From: Niabella sp.
Lineage (GTDB): Bacteria; Bacteroidota; Bacteroidia; Chitinophagales; Chitinophagaceae
Assembly: GCF_030150205.1 (NCBI RefSeq)
Contig: NZ_JASLGT010000011.1
Location: 277,679 to 341,678, forward strand
Reading direction: 5' to 3'
DNA: 64,000 bases
Positions within the stretch are counted from its first letter, which is position 1. Every line of letters starts with the position of its first letter. A program made the position numbers and the translations under genes. Positions 8,728-18,168 of the stretch are shown piece after piece. The notes under the pieces are model-generated. The model was not told the DNA's origin, searched no databases, and saw only the letters and a list, made by a program, of their open reading frames with translations.

Positions 8728-11055
8728 TTAATGAAGATGCACTTTCCCATCGGGGGTTACCTGTACCAGCACTTCTGTGCCTGAGGCTACTGCGATCTTT
8801 GGCCAGCCTGTAAATGCTGTATAGGATAAGGGCTTTTGAGCCTGGGTGCTGTTCTCGGCAAACACGGATACGGATGCATCATAGCGGGTATTGTTTTTTA
8901 CAGCCAGCGTTATGCCGGCTCTATCGGCATTTACGATCCTTGCCTCCACATGATCAAATACCCGGATCATTTTTTTATCGGGCTGTACATAAATACCCGG
9001 CAACTCAATGGCCATCAAAGCACCGTTGGTTTCTGTCCAGGAATTGCGGGTATTGATATAGTTGCCAATACTGCCTGTTCCTTCTGCATCGCAGGGCTGA
9101 ATGCGCTCCATGCTGCTGCCCACCAGGTTGTGGGTGGTATAGTGATCCGGCGGAATGTTTACAGCCTCCGCGTGGGCATGCTGGATATCCCGGATCAGAT
9201 CGGCATAAAGCGGGTTACCGGTAGCCCTGAACAGTTTGAATAAATAATCACCCGAAGCCGTACAGATACCCGGTGCTGCATGTTTGTTTTGGATGCTGGC
9301 CCATACCGCACCGGCCATATGACTCCCCAGTTTTCCGATCTGGCTGTTGACCGGGAAAACCGGGTCGTAGGAGATCGTCCAGGTGGCACAGAGGGCTGCC
9401 TGCACTTCTGCTTTTTCTAACCAACTTTTATCGCCGGTATACTGATAAACGGCCATTAGAGATTCGAGAAAACCAAAGGCCGATTCAGAATTGGCGTCCA
9501 TGGAAATGTCTCCGCAATCGCCCCCGGTAAGTCCCTGTTTCACTACATCCCGCTGGTAATAATATTCCGCAGCTGCTTTGGCAACCTGCAGCCATTCCGG
9601 TTTTTTAAAATAATCCGATGCAATGGCCAGTCCGGCTGGCACAATGGCCCCCGCAGTGGAATTGTACACGGCGATCCTGCCGGTAGCCGGCGCGATGTAC
9701 TGTCCGAATTCGCCCTCCTGTTTCCAGGTACGGGTAAAAGCGGCCGCCAGTTTTTTAGCTGCCGCTTCCCATTCCGGGTGAATGGCCGCACCATAGCCCT
9801 GTGCCTTCAGCAACATGAGGTGTTTTAACAGCCATAACAGGGCGTCTGCATTTTTGCGGACCATGGCCTGTACTTCCGGGAATGCCGGGTGCATCTTTTC
9901 CGGCCGGATCTTTCCATCTGACGTAATACCCCCGTAAAAATAACCGCTGGCACCCTGCAGTTTATTTACCACAAAATCCAGTTCCGCCGCCACGCGATCC
10001 CGCTCCTTCCTATTATTCAATGCCAGCACCGGGTAGGTATTCATCATACCACTTACCCAACCCAACTGGAAGTCTTTACTATTCTCCGGCAGGTAGTAGC
10101 TGCCCACCGGAAACTCCCGGAAGTTATTGCTGGTAATGGTGGTAGCAAGCCCGGTATAATAGCTCATCGGCAGCCAGTTGCGCGGCTGGTTAGGACCCAT
10201 GATATCCTTCCGGTGTTTCATAAATGCCGTCAGGAGATCCGGGATGCCGGTTGCATGCATGGTATATACCCTGAAACGCAATGAAAGCTGATCTCCGGCC
10301 TTCCAGTCGGGCGCCTTATCCCCACTGGGATGAAAGTCGCCAAAACCCGGTGCCTGTTTACGCATAGCAGGAGCCGTAATGGAAAAGCGGCAGTGATCGC
10401 CGGCTGCATTTTCGCTGATACTGAGCCCGTGATTACCAAACTCCGATCGCTGACCGGTTAATAGCATAAAGCTTTTTTGTGCTGCCGGCGCGTAAAAACA
10501 AAGTGCCGGTATGGCCGTATTGCCTGTCTGGAGCTCTACTAGTGATGCCGTTCCCGGTTCTATGGACAGGCGCGGGTTATTAGAGATCGTTAAAGGAACT
10601 TTGGGATTATAGTACATTTCCTTTGTATAATCCGGATTATAACCGTTTCCGATGGAATGATAGCGGTTGCCATTGTATAGAATGGCCGGAGCCAGTACAT
10701 AGTTATCCCGGCTCCAGCCGCTGAAGTCCATATCTACATTTACGGCGGTTGCTTTTGAGGTTCCATTGGTGAGGGAGAAAACAGCAGTAATGTCCAGTGC
10801 CCCGGGTATCGCCTTAACCGGCTGTGCCTGTAATGTTACCTGCCATCCACCGGTCAATTTGGGTTGCTCCTGTGTAGCCACCTGTTCCTGGATAAGGGTT
10901 GTACCATCGTATTTTTTGATGCTGATCCGGATATGCCCATTGAGCGGTTTCAACCAACGATCCACCGCGTTGAAATCCTGCGCACCGGCGGTCTGGCAAA
11001 ACAAACCGCCCAGACCTATGAACAAAAAAGATAAAATACAGAAGTTACGATTCAT
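8728..11055 (-). CDS. Secreted PUL protein of unrecognised family, probably a glycan-active enzyme
   Basis: The 775-residue protein begins with a signal peptide (LGGLFCQTAGAQ). Residues about 25-290 look like a beta-sandwich (GWQVTLQAQPVKAIPG, VNVDMDFSGWSRDNYVLAP, ILYNGNRYHSIGNGYNP). Residues about 300-690 are rich in helices with motifs such as LGWVSGMMNTYP, SGYFYGGITSDG, AEYYYQRD, GGDCGDISMDANSESAFG, SHMAGAVWASIQNKH and TRNSWTETNGALMAIELPG, which suggests an (alpha/alpha) toroid like that of many glycosidases and lyases. The C-terminal 80 residues form a small beta domain. I do not recognise a named family. The place in the operon between GH95 and the split enzyme gene argues for degradation of the same glycan. 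Acidic residues in the GGDCGD and AEGTGSIGNY segments are candidates for catalysis, by inference only. Confidence 0.75.
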   Translation of the reverse strand: MNRNFCILSFLFIGLGGLFCQTAGAQDFNAVDRWLKPLNGHIRISIKKYDGTTLIQEQVATQEQPKLTGGWQVTLQAQPVKAIPGALDITAVFSLTNGTSKATAVNVDMDFSGWSRDNYVLAPAILYNGNRYHSIGNGYNPDYTKEMYYNPKVPLTISNNPRLSIEPGTASLVELQTGNTAIPALCFYAPAAQKSFMLLTGQRSEFGNHGLSISENAAGDHCRFSITAPAMRKQAPGFGDFHPSGDKAPDWKAGDQLSLRFRVYTMHATGIPDLLTAFMKHRKDIMGPNQPRNWLPMSYYTGLATTITSNNFREFPVGSYYLPENSKDFQLGWVSGMMNTYPVLALNNRKERDRVAAELDFVVNKLQGASGYFYGGITSDGKIRPEKMHPAFPEVQAMVRKNADALLWLLKHLMLLKAQGYGAAIHPEWEAAAKKLAAAFTRTWKQEGEFGQYIAPATGRIAVYNSTAGAIVPAGLAIASDYFKKPEWLQVAKAAAEYYYQRDVVKQGLTGGDCGDISMDANSESAFGFLESLMAVYQYTGDKSWLEKAEVQAALCATWTISYDPVFPVNSQIGKLGSHMAGAVWASIQNKHAAPGICTASGDYLFKLFRATGNPLYADLIRDIQHAHAEAVNIPPDHYTTHNLVGSSMERIQPCDAEGTGSIGNYINTRNSWTETNGALMAIELPGIYVQPDKKMIRVFDHVEARIVNADRAGITLAVKNNTRYDASVSVFAENSTQAQKPLSYTAFTGWPKIAVASGTEVLVQVTPDGKVHLH

Positions 11056-11070
11056 GTATGTGATGTTGTT

Positions 11071-11283
11071 TTACTGTGAGACAAGATATCTCACAGCACT
11101 TTGTTGCGGAGAATATCGCTCGCTTACCGGAATCATATCCGGGAATTTGCGCGCCCGGTCGGCAAGATACAACTGTCCCTTTTTATAAACGATATGCTGT
11201 CTCCAGCAATCGGTTTTTCCATCACCAGTTCCTGTTCGCCTGACGCTGTAATCATCAGCCTTCCGGCACTTCGGTAGCCATCA
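11071..11283 (-). pseudogene. Decayed coding remnant downstream of the split PUL gene
   Basis: Between two genes the minus strand keeps protein-like sequence in two different frames. One frame, close to the upstream gene's stop, reads GYRSAGRLMITASGEQELV then MEKPIAGDSISF. The other, which is the frame of the upstream gene after its TAA TGA stops, reads HIVYKKGQLYLADRARKFPD then MIPVSERYSPQQSAVRYL and ends at TAA 11071-11073. No start codon or intact frame joins them. It is either the frameshifted C-terminal end of the upstream gene (11284-13604) or the tail of another lost gene. Confidence 0.45.
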
Positions 11284-13604
11284 TTAATACCCCTTTGCTC
11301 TTTTTAATACAACGGGCTGTGTTTTGTTTCCGTCAATCATCCGGTACAGGGTCCAGGTATTTTTGTTATTCCCGGGTTCCAGCCGCCAGCTTTTTGCCGG
11401 ATCCGATAATTCTGTTTTGATCCACCGGGGAAAGGCACTGGCCGCCCGGGCATCTTCCCAGGTACGGATCACGTGAAAGATCGCTTCCTTTTGCGGACAG
11501 CTTTCCACGTCTTTCTGGTTGAGCGTTAAACTGTAGGTAGTGCCTACGCCCACGGAGATGGCCTGCACATGTTCATACTGCTCTACTGTGGAATTTTTCC
11601 GGATGGGGAAGTTGCCGCCCATGCCCACCGGGAAAAAATTGGCATAGGTTACATCCCTGAGGTCTTTTCCCTGACTGGTGGTGCTGCCCCACTCCCGGGT
11701 ATCTGCATCATACAAATTTTTACCGCCACCCACATTCCAGATGCTTTGGTAATGCCAGGATCCTTCGGATAAGGTAGCACCCGTAAACCGGATATAGGGA
11801 ACCCCCAGCGCCGTAGCCCGTTCAAACATATTGCGGAAAAAACGCTTTGCAGAATAATACCCGTGCCCGTTATTAAACAGGAATTCCTGCCCGTCGAAAT
11901 CATAATAGGCGATCCCGTTAATTTTGCAGACATCCGCAAAGTGTTTGGCAATTTCATCCTGCAGCTCCATATCGGGAATAACGCCGTCGTAACCATAATT
12001 TACGGTTACCTGCAGCTTGTAGAGCGTGTCTCCTGCCGGATGGGCCGCTGGTATCGTTTTCCAGTAGCCACGTTTTACATTCAGCAGGCGGTAAGGTGGT
12101 TTATCGGATACACCCAGGTAATGGATCAGCTCCTTGCCGATCTTTATCATATTCAGATTGGCGCAATGTCCTTCCCAGCTGGCGATCTCTTCGAGATACC
12201 GGGGATCATCTACCACGATGATGGTATCAATGGCACTGATATTTTTGGCAAGCAACCGCTTTTGCTGGTAACAAAGGCTATCGCTGGGTACCGGGCTGGC
12301 ATCTTTAGTACCCGGCGCCAATGCATTGGTGATGGGTGTTCTTCCGATGATGATGCCCTGTTTTGCAGCAAGTGCGGAAAATGCTTTGTGCGAGAGGTTG
12401 CCCCCGGTCATCTTTATCGGTTTCCGCTCAAAATGTTTTCCATCGATATAGCCTTCATTTCCCCGGTCGGCCCGCAGAAATCCCTGGTCATATAAACTGA
12501 TCGCCTTAAAACCCAGCCGGCTGGTATAAGCGATAATGCTGTCATTCAGGTTGCCGGCAGTGAGGGCATCCGGAACAAAAGCCGCGGGATCTTTTACCCA
12601 TTTTCCATTAATCGTGGGATGCGGCAATTTTTCGGATAACACGATGTTTTGGATCACATCCATCAATGCCGTACTATCCGGGCTGCCCCATAAAGCTACG
12701 GCGGAACCGATATAATCCACACCGGGCAGGGATTGTACATCGATGTGGTTGGGAATATTGGCCGCCATATGCGGGATCAGCGAAAAAAACACTTCCCGTT
12801 TTTTCGCATATGCGGGATCAGCGAAAAAAACACTTCCCGTTTTTTCGAACGGTCTCTCGACTGGTAGGAGATCGAGATTTGTCCAGCCCGATCCACCTGT
12901 GCGGCGTCTCCATACAGGATCCGGTACCAGGGCTCTTTATGGGCATAAAAGGCTACATCACTGATGCCGTTACCACCCAGGCTGAATACCTGTCCTTCAT
13001 ACAGCGAATCCGGCAAGGGAAACCGCTTTGCATCCGGTGTATGAATGATGTATTGAAACGGTGCCGCATCTCCCACCGTGGTAGCCATTCCTCCCAGTGT
13101 ATTATCGTTAAGGGCCAGCATACCGATCGCATAATTCAATTTTGCGCTGGTATCCCTTGCCACACCAATGATCTCTCCCATCAGGTTGGTAATATTCGTA
13201 TGATAAGATCCCCATTGAATGGCTTCGATCTCTTCACGCTTTGAGAGCGACTGCAATTGCAATCTCAGATATTTTTTATGCGTAGCAATAAGGATGCGCG
13301 CTACTGATCCGTTGCTGTAAGTGAGCGTCAATAATTTTTCTGCCGGCTTATAAGCGGCGTTTACTGGTTCATAATATATTTTCTTCCTGCCATCATAAAG
13401 CAGCATCAGCGGGGAGGGCCGGTTCGCCGCACTAAATTCCCGCGCCGGCTTTACCGTAATATTTTTCATACTCGTAATAAAACCGTTATTGCTGAGATGG
13501 ATTCTAAAATAATCTGTTTTAAAATCCCATTGGGCGCAAAGATGCAGGTTTGTAAACACCAGCAATCCTGAAAACAGCAAGTACGTAAAATAGCTTCGAT
13601 TCAT
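11284..13604 (-). pseudogene. Secreted TIM-barrel-like PUL enzyme split by a 41-bp tandem duplication
   Basis: Two overlapping frames (13604 to 12777, 275 residues, and 12792 to 11284, 502 residues) form one gene. Both contain FFSLIPHM at the junction, because a 41-bp segment is present twice in tandem (12766-12847). Removing one copy restores a single frame of 759 residues with signal peptide (LHLCAQ), N-terminal beta domain and barrel-like half. It is a paralogue of the adjacent protein at 13754-16159: shared motifs are LPHPxIxGxW, TPVPS or SPVPS, IGxELI, a PDxxLQD motif and a (F)DGxE motif (YYDFDGQE here). These look like a conserved acidic pair of an unrecognised glycoside hydrolase family. 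As it stands translation ends 24 residues after the duplicated motif begins. The 3' end may also be frameshifted (see 11071-11283). A reversible slip back to one copy is possible. Confidence 0.85.
12766..12847. repeat. 41-bp perfect tandem duplication inside a gene
   Basis: Positions 12766-12806 and 12807-12847 are identical and directly adjacent; flanking bases differ. Each unit contains a near-palindrome (CGAAAAAAAC then CCGTTTTTTCG), which favours replication slippage. Because 41 is not a multiple of three, the duplication frameshifts the host gene. Confidence 0.97.
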
Positions 13605-13753
13605 TGTATACAGTTATCTTTCTGTTCATAAAGATTCTAAAAAGACAGATGCCATACCACATTGAAATTGACCAACCTCAATGCTTTTTTTGCAATACAC
13701 CGACCAGGCTTTCCGGCAGGCAACCGCTAAGCAATCCAATGCGGAACAGCTGT

Positions 13754-16159
13754 TCAGGGTTTGCTGATCTTCTGCGGAGATAACCGGGTGTTGTACCGCA
13801 CCACTACATCGGGTTTGGAATCTCCCGTCCCTTCACATGCAAACGATACGCCGGATGCACCCCTGGGTAATAATGCCTTGCCCTGCACATTTAACGATGA
13901 TAACACCTTATAATTCTGATCCGTTAGTGTAGCCTTCCCCTGGTGATCCAGCAGGATGTACTGGTTTGCCTGCAACTTACCTTCGATCTTTAACACACCC
14001 AACGACGTGGTAAACGACGGATTGGCAATGGCACCTTCGCCCTCTATTTTTATCCGCAGGGCATAGGTTCCTTCCTCCGGGCTCTGCCATGACCAGTCCG
14101 CACCGCCCGGCTGGCCCGGCTGCATCTCCGATAAGTTGCAACGGAACCGGTCGGAGATAAATAACGGGTATAGCAGGAAGTCCTTTTCATTTTGCTTTTC
14201 CAGGTGCCATTCGGTTTCCGGATCGCGCAGTCGTTGTTTTTGTTCTTCTGTAAATACATTGGCATACCGCAGTTCATCCCAGTTCTTCATGGCATCCAGT
14301 AAGGTATTGATCTGCCCGTGGTCTTTTAATGTTTTCATATTAATGCTCATCGCATAGCCGGCATCAAAGCCTGCCGACTCCGATAGGGCCCATTCCAGGT
14401 CTTCCAGGGAGGTGGCTTCAAAATTACGTTCCGCCAGGCGCACCAGGAACCATCCCAGCATCCGCGGAAACAGGTTTCGCCTGAAGTAATCCTGGTTCTT
14501 TATGCGGCTGGCCACCTGCCCTTTGCGCATTTCCTCACCCCAGGGTTCGCCCCAGTTCATGCGGGTATGTATATGCCAGAGGAAGTGATCCAGGCGGCTG
14601 GCATCATTGATCAGATCGGCTTTATTGTTGAGCCGGTTGTAATATTCTGTTACAAATCTGGCGGTGGCATAGTAATCCTGGCCCGTGTACATACAGCCTT
14701 CCAGCCCGTCAAAGGAGATCTGCCTGATACCCGTTTTATTAAAGATATCGGCCAAACGATGAGCAAACGCATCCTGCAAATCCAGGTCAGGGAACAGGGT
14801 GCGGTAGGGATAATCCCATAATTTATACAGCGGCTCCTTTTTTTCGTGCGATGCTTTCTGTGTGCCAAACGCGCCCCGCGTACAACCGGTAAGCACCATC
14901 CGGTCCCCGTTCTTTTCCGCCTTTCCAAAGGTGATCAGCTCATCGCCGATCTGCAGCGCGTTCAATGTAAGCGGCACATTGAACAGATCGGAGGCCGCCA
15001 CCTCAAAACGGGTCTGCACATCGTCAATATTGCCGATGAGCTCGAGCACTCCCTGTTTGAGCAATTGCTTACTGGGTACCGGTGTTACATACGCATCATT
15101 GGTTGTTAAGAAATTGGAGAGTGTATGCACGCCGATCTTTATACCCATTTTTGAAGCCCGGTCCGCCAGGCTTTTTATTCCCTGATCACCGTTCTTTGTT
15201 AAGGATGGGTTCCATTCAAAATGCCCCCAGGTTTTAAAAGGATCCGGATGGTATATCGTTTTAAACCCGGCGCGCTGTGTTTTATCCAGGGCCATATCCA
15301 TATCTTCTCCGGAAAAATTGGTGATCAGGTAAGAACGCATGGCCCCTCTTGAAACCTTACCCCATTCACCTTCGATCAGCGGATGCGGCAGCCCCTGCTC
15401 TACTTCCACCTTACCGATCCGTTCCAGGATCCGGCTGCGCTGGTCGCCAAATAGCGCGATTCGCGCACCGGTAATATTCCCCTCAGAACCGGTTACCGGT
15501 AGCACCAACACTTTTTCTACCTGGTTTACTTTCCGGTAGGCCAGTTCTGAACGATTCCGGGCCGACAATTGAAACACGGCGCCGTCTGTTGCATCTGCCA
15601 CCGCAAAATTATAATAGGGCGTGCTGGAAACCGAAAGATCCGTGTTGCTGCCCGCATACTTAAAGAAACTTCCATAGGCAGGTGCATATTCCTGGGGAAT
15701 GCCTCCATTGGTCTTAATATTCAGTGCTTGCATGGCAAAGGCCAGCTCACCACCCTGGGCCACACCTACTACCTCACCCACCACTTCATGAAGCGTTACT
15801 TTTACCGGGCCAAATACCAGGGCATTATACGCATGGCTGATATCGCCCACCTCGTAGGTAATGGCCTGCTGCTGTTGCCGCACGATCAGTTCCAGCACCT
15901 GGTTGTCTTCCATCGTGAGCAAAAATTTATTCCCGGTTGTTTTAAGGGCTTTGGGAAGCAGGATCTGCCCATCCTTCACCGCAGATACGATGGGGTAAGC
16001 GCCCATACTCATAATTTCGCGGTCATTCACTTTTATGGAGGTGTAAAATCCTTTGTCATTAATAACAATACGGGTAAGAGCGGTTTTTAGTTCTACTGCC
16101 ATCAGGCACCGGCTGCAAAGCAGGAGGATGAAACAGCTGATCAATTTTCGATACTGCAT
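13754..16159 (-). CDS. Secreted PUL enzyme of unrecognised family, TIM-barrel-like, paralogue of the split neighbour
   Basis: The 801-residue protein has a signal peptide (FILLLCSRCLMA). Residues about 22-235 form a beta-rich domain (LTRIVINDKGFYTSIKV, VTLHEVVGEVVGVAQ). The central part (about 255-640) alternates predicted strands and helices: LPHPLIEGEW, AGFKTIYHPDPF, MGIKIGVHTLSNF, TPVPSKQLL, then FPDLDLQDAFAH near 456 and RQISFDGLEGCMY near 480-490, then FLWHIHTRMNWGEPWGEE. The DLDLQD and FDGLEG blocks are shared with the neighbouring split gene, and Asp484 and Glu487 are the best candidate catalytic residues. The C-terminus (about 680-801) is a beta-sandwich. I do not recognise a numbered CAZy family; remote kinship with GH36-, GH31- or GH101-like barrels is only a guess. 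It is the first gene after susCD, the place usually held by a key depolymerising enzyme. Confidence 0.8.
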   Translation of the reverse strand: MQYRKLISCFILLLCSRCLMAVELKTALTRIVINDKGFYTSIKVNDREIMSMGAYPIVSAVKDGQILLPKALKTTGNKFLLTMEDNQVLELIVRQQQQAITYEVGDISHAYNALVFGPVKVTLHEVVGEVVGVAQGGELAFAMQALNIKTNGGIPQEYAPAYGSFFKYAGSNTDLSVSSTPYYNFAVADATDGAVFQLSARNRSELAYRKVNQVEKVLVLPVTGSEGNITGARIALFGDQRSRILERIGKVEVEQGLPHPLIEGEWGKVSRGAMRSYLITNFSGEDMDMALDKTQRAGFKTIYHPDPFKTWGHFEWNPSLTKNGDQGIKSLADRASKMGIKIGVHTLSNFLTTNDAYVTPVPSKQLLKQGVLELIGNIDDVQTRFEVAASDLFNVPLTLNALQIGDELITFGKAEKNGDRMVLTGCTRGAFGTQKASHEKKEPLYKLWDYPYRTLFPDLDLQDAFAHRLADIFNKTGIRQISFDGLEGCMYTGQDYYATARFVTEYYNRLNNKADLINDASRLDHFLWHIHTRMNWGEPWGEEMRKGQVASRIKNQDYFRRNLFPRMLGWFLVRLAERNFEATSLEDLEWALSESAGFDAGYAMSINMKTLKDHGQINTLLDAMKNWDELRYANVFTEEQKQRLRDPETEWHLEKQNEKDFLLYPLFISDRFRCNLSEMQPGQPGGADWSWQSPEEGTYALRIKIEGEGAIANPSFTTSLGVLKIEGKLQANQYILLDHQGKATLTDQNYKVLSSLNVQGKALLPRGASGVSFACEGTGDSKPDVVVRYNTRLSPQKISKP

Positions 16160-16395
16160 ATTCGTTTATTAAATGTATATCTGCCGGCAAGCTACGGCTT
16201 TATCCCGTTTCTTTATCGCTATGGTTCATAAAATGGGAAGCTGTCCTTTTACAGACAGCCCCCAGGATCGTATAAGAGAGAAAATGAGACAAATTAAAAA
16301 GATGGCGCTATAGTATTCCCGTATAAAAAACCTTAAGAGATGACGCGTATTAATGCATGTAAAAAGCTTAATGGGTTTTTATTCCCACTTCTTCA

Positions 16396-18138
16396 TTACT
16401 GCAACGGATCAAAATCGCCCCCCCAGTTATTATTTTGCTTTAATAAAGGGTTCCGGTCCCTTAAAGTCTTGGCGATTCCATAAAAATAAAACTTATCCGG
16501 AATGGCGATATTGGTACTTTCCGTTTGCACCACGGTAGATTTAAATTTTGTCCATACCGTATTGATATCGCTTAAAGGCTGTACAGCGGTTTCGCCGGGT
16601 TTTAATTCAATGGCCAGGCCATGTCGTTGCGCAAGCGTTCTCAGGTAACCAAACAATTTCCAGCGGCGCAGATCGTCCCAGCGTTTTCCTTCGAAGCAAA
16701 ATTCTACAAAGCGCTCGTTTTGATAGGCCGTGCGGATATCGGCCTGCGAAACAGCGGTAATACCATAGTTATTCGCAGCGCCCGGCCATATACCAGCTCT
16801 TTGACGGATCTGCTTCAATACATCCAGCGCCTCAGCATCCTTACCGGTTTCATTGGCACATTCGCCAAAATTCATCAGCACTTCGGCAAAACGGATCTCG
16901 GGCCAGTCTACTGCTGCGTTATAAACGGTTCCGGCTGTAATGGTTTTATCGATAGCCTTTATCCGGTAAAAACTGGAATTGGACCAGAGCGGGTCGGTGG
17001 TAATCTGGTTGTGCTGACCGGCAATTCCGGCGGGTCCGTAATAGTTGTCAATATGATCAAAGTAGGTCCACAGGTAGGTGTTGGATGTCTTCATTCCCGC
17101 CAGGTACTGGTTGGGCGCGCCATTATAGTAAATATTTGCATAAAACCGGTTATCCCTGCTCCGGAACAGCGTATCGTATAACCGGTTTTGCGCGCTCCAT
17201 GCAGATCCGTCTTTCATGGGGAAGGCATTCACCAGCTCGAGGGAGGGCCGGTCATAACCCACATCATCCTTTGACCAGTTCAGCGGTATCAGCCCACCCT
17301 GAAAGTACGTAGCCTGGGGATAATTGTATCGCCGTACCATTACCACTTCCTTGTTCAGCTCATCGTCCCATATCTTATCATAGGCGGGGTACAACCCTTT
17401 TCCGCGGGCTATCAGGAAGTCCTTTGCCGCTTTGTTGGCATCATAGGCCTTTTGCCAGGAGGCTATGCCGCCTAACCCGTTGAATAAAGGGCTCGCAAAA
17501 AACAACAGCACCCTTCCTTTAAACGCCATGGCGATTCCTTTATCAATTCTTCCCACGTCTTCGCCGGTCCACGCATCGGGCAATACGGCAATGGCATCGT
17601 CCAGGTCTTTTAGGATCTGTGTTACACATTCCGAAGTTTTGCTCCTGGGTACCTGCAACGCGGTCAGATCCGTAGTGGGCTCCTGCGGAGTAAGGATCAG
17701 GGGCACGCCACCATAGTTTTTTACCAAACTGTAGTAGGCCCACGCCCTCCAGAACAATCCCTGCCCTGTGAGTACGGCTTTGGAAGCCCCATCAAAAGAA
17801 GCTGCCGCAATATTCTTCAGGAAGATATTGATGGTACGGATATTATTGTATTGTGAAAAACCGTTGTAACTATCTTCTGTTGCCGTGCCACCCAGCCAGG
17901 CATTGGCCTGCCGCTGGTAGGCAACACCCTCATCGGTGCTATTGCCGCTACCGTAGGTATTGCCCGGCATCAGGCTGGAGTAAATCGTATTCAGGTAAGC
18001 GGTTGCCAGTTCCGGCCGGCTCCATACATCTGAGGGATTTACCGCGCTCAGGTTCTTTTTGTCCAGTACTTTCTGGCAGGCTGTTAAACCGAACACCACC
18101 AGTATAATGGCCATGGATCTATTGATTGACTTTTTCAT
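16396..18138 (-). CDS. susD: SusD/RagB-family outer-membrane glycan-binding lipoprotein (PUL 1)
   Basis: The start at 18138 is chosen since MKKSINRSMAIILVVFGLTAC is a lipoprotein signal with lipobox LTAC; an earlier ATG would add nine residues. The mature protein of about 580 residues shows SusD features: ATAYLNTIYSSL, FWRAWAYYSLVKNYGGVPLI with the TPR helices, and the C-terminal RagB region with EIRFAEVLMNFGEC, EALDVLKQIRQRAG and NERFVEFCFEGKRWDDLRRW. It is the glycan-binding lid of the SusC transporter directly upstream (30-bp gap). About 240 bp separate it from the next enzyme gene. Confidence 0.95.
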   Translation of the reverse strand: MKKSINRSMAIILVVFGLTACQKVLDKKNLSAVNPSDVWSRPELATAYLNTIYSSLMPGNTYGSGNSTDEGVAYQRQANAWLGGTATEDSYNGFSQYNNIRTINIFLKNIAAASFDGASKAVLTGQGLFWRAWAYYSLVKNYGGVPLILTPQEPTTDLTALQVPRSKTSECVTQILKDLDDAIAVLPDAWTGEDVGRIDKGIAMAFKGRVLLFFASPLFNGLGGIASWQKAYDANKAAKDFLIARGKGLYPAYDKIWDDELNKEVVMVRRYNYPQATYFQGGLIPLNWSKDDVGYDRPSLELVNAFPMKDGSAWSAQNRLYDTLFRSRDNRFYANIYYNGAPNQYLAGMKTSNTYLWTYFDHIDNYYGPAGIAGQHNQITTDPLWSNSSFYRIKAIDKTITAGTVYNAAVDWPEIRFAEVLMNFGECANETGKDAEALDVLKQIRQRAGIWPGAANNYGITAVSQADIRTAYQNERFVEFCFEGKRWDDLRRWKLFGYLRTLAQRHGLAIELKPGETAVQPLSDINTVWTKFKSTVVQTESTNIAIPDKFYFYGIAKTLRDRNPLLKQNNNWGGDFDPLQ

Positions 18139-18168
18139 GCTCGTAATATGTTGTGTTGAAAACAAAGC

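Noticed and set aside
16240..16259. 6-bp hairpin GCTGTC/GACAGC between susD and the next enzyme of PUL 1
   Set aside because: Stem is short with no T run; not comparable with the strong stem-loop in PUL 2.
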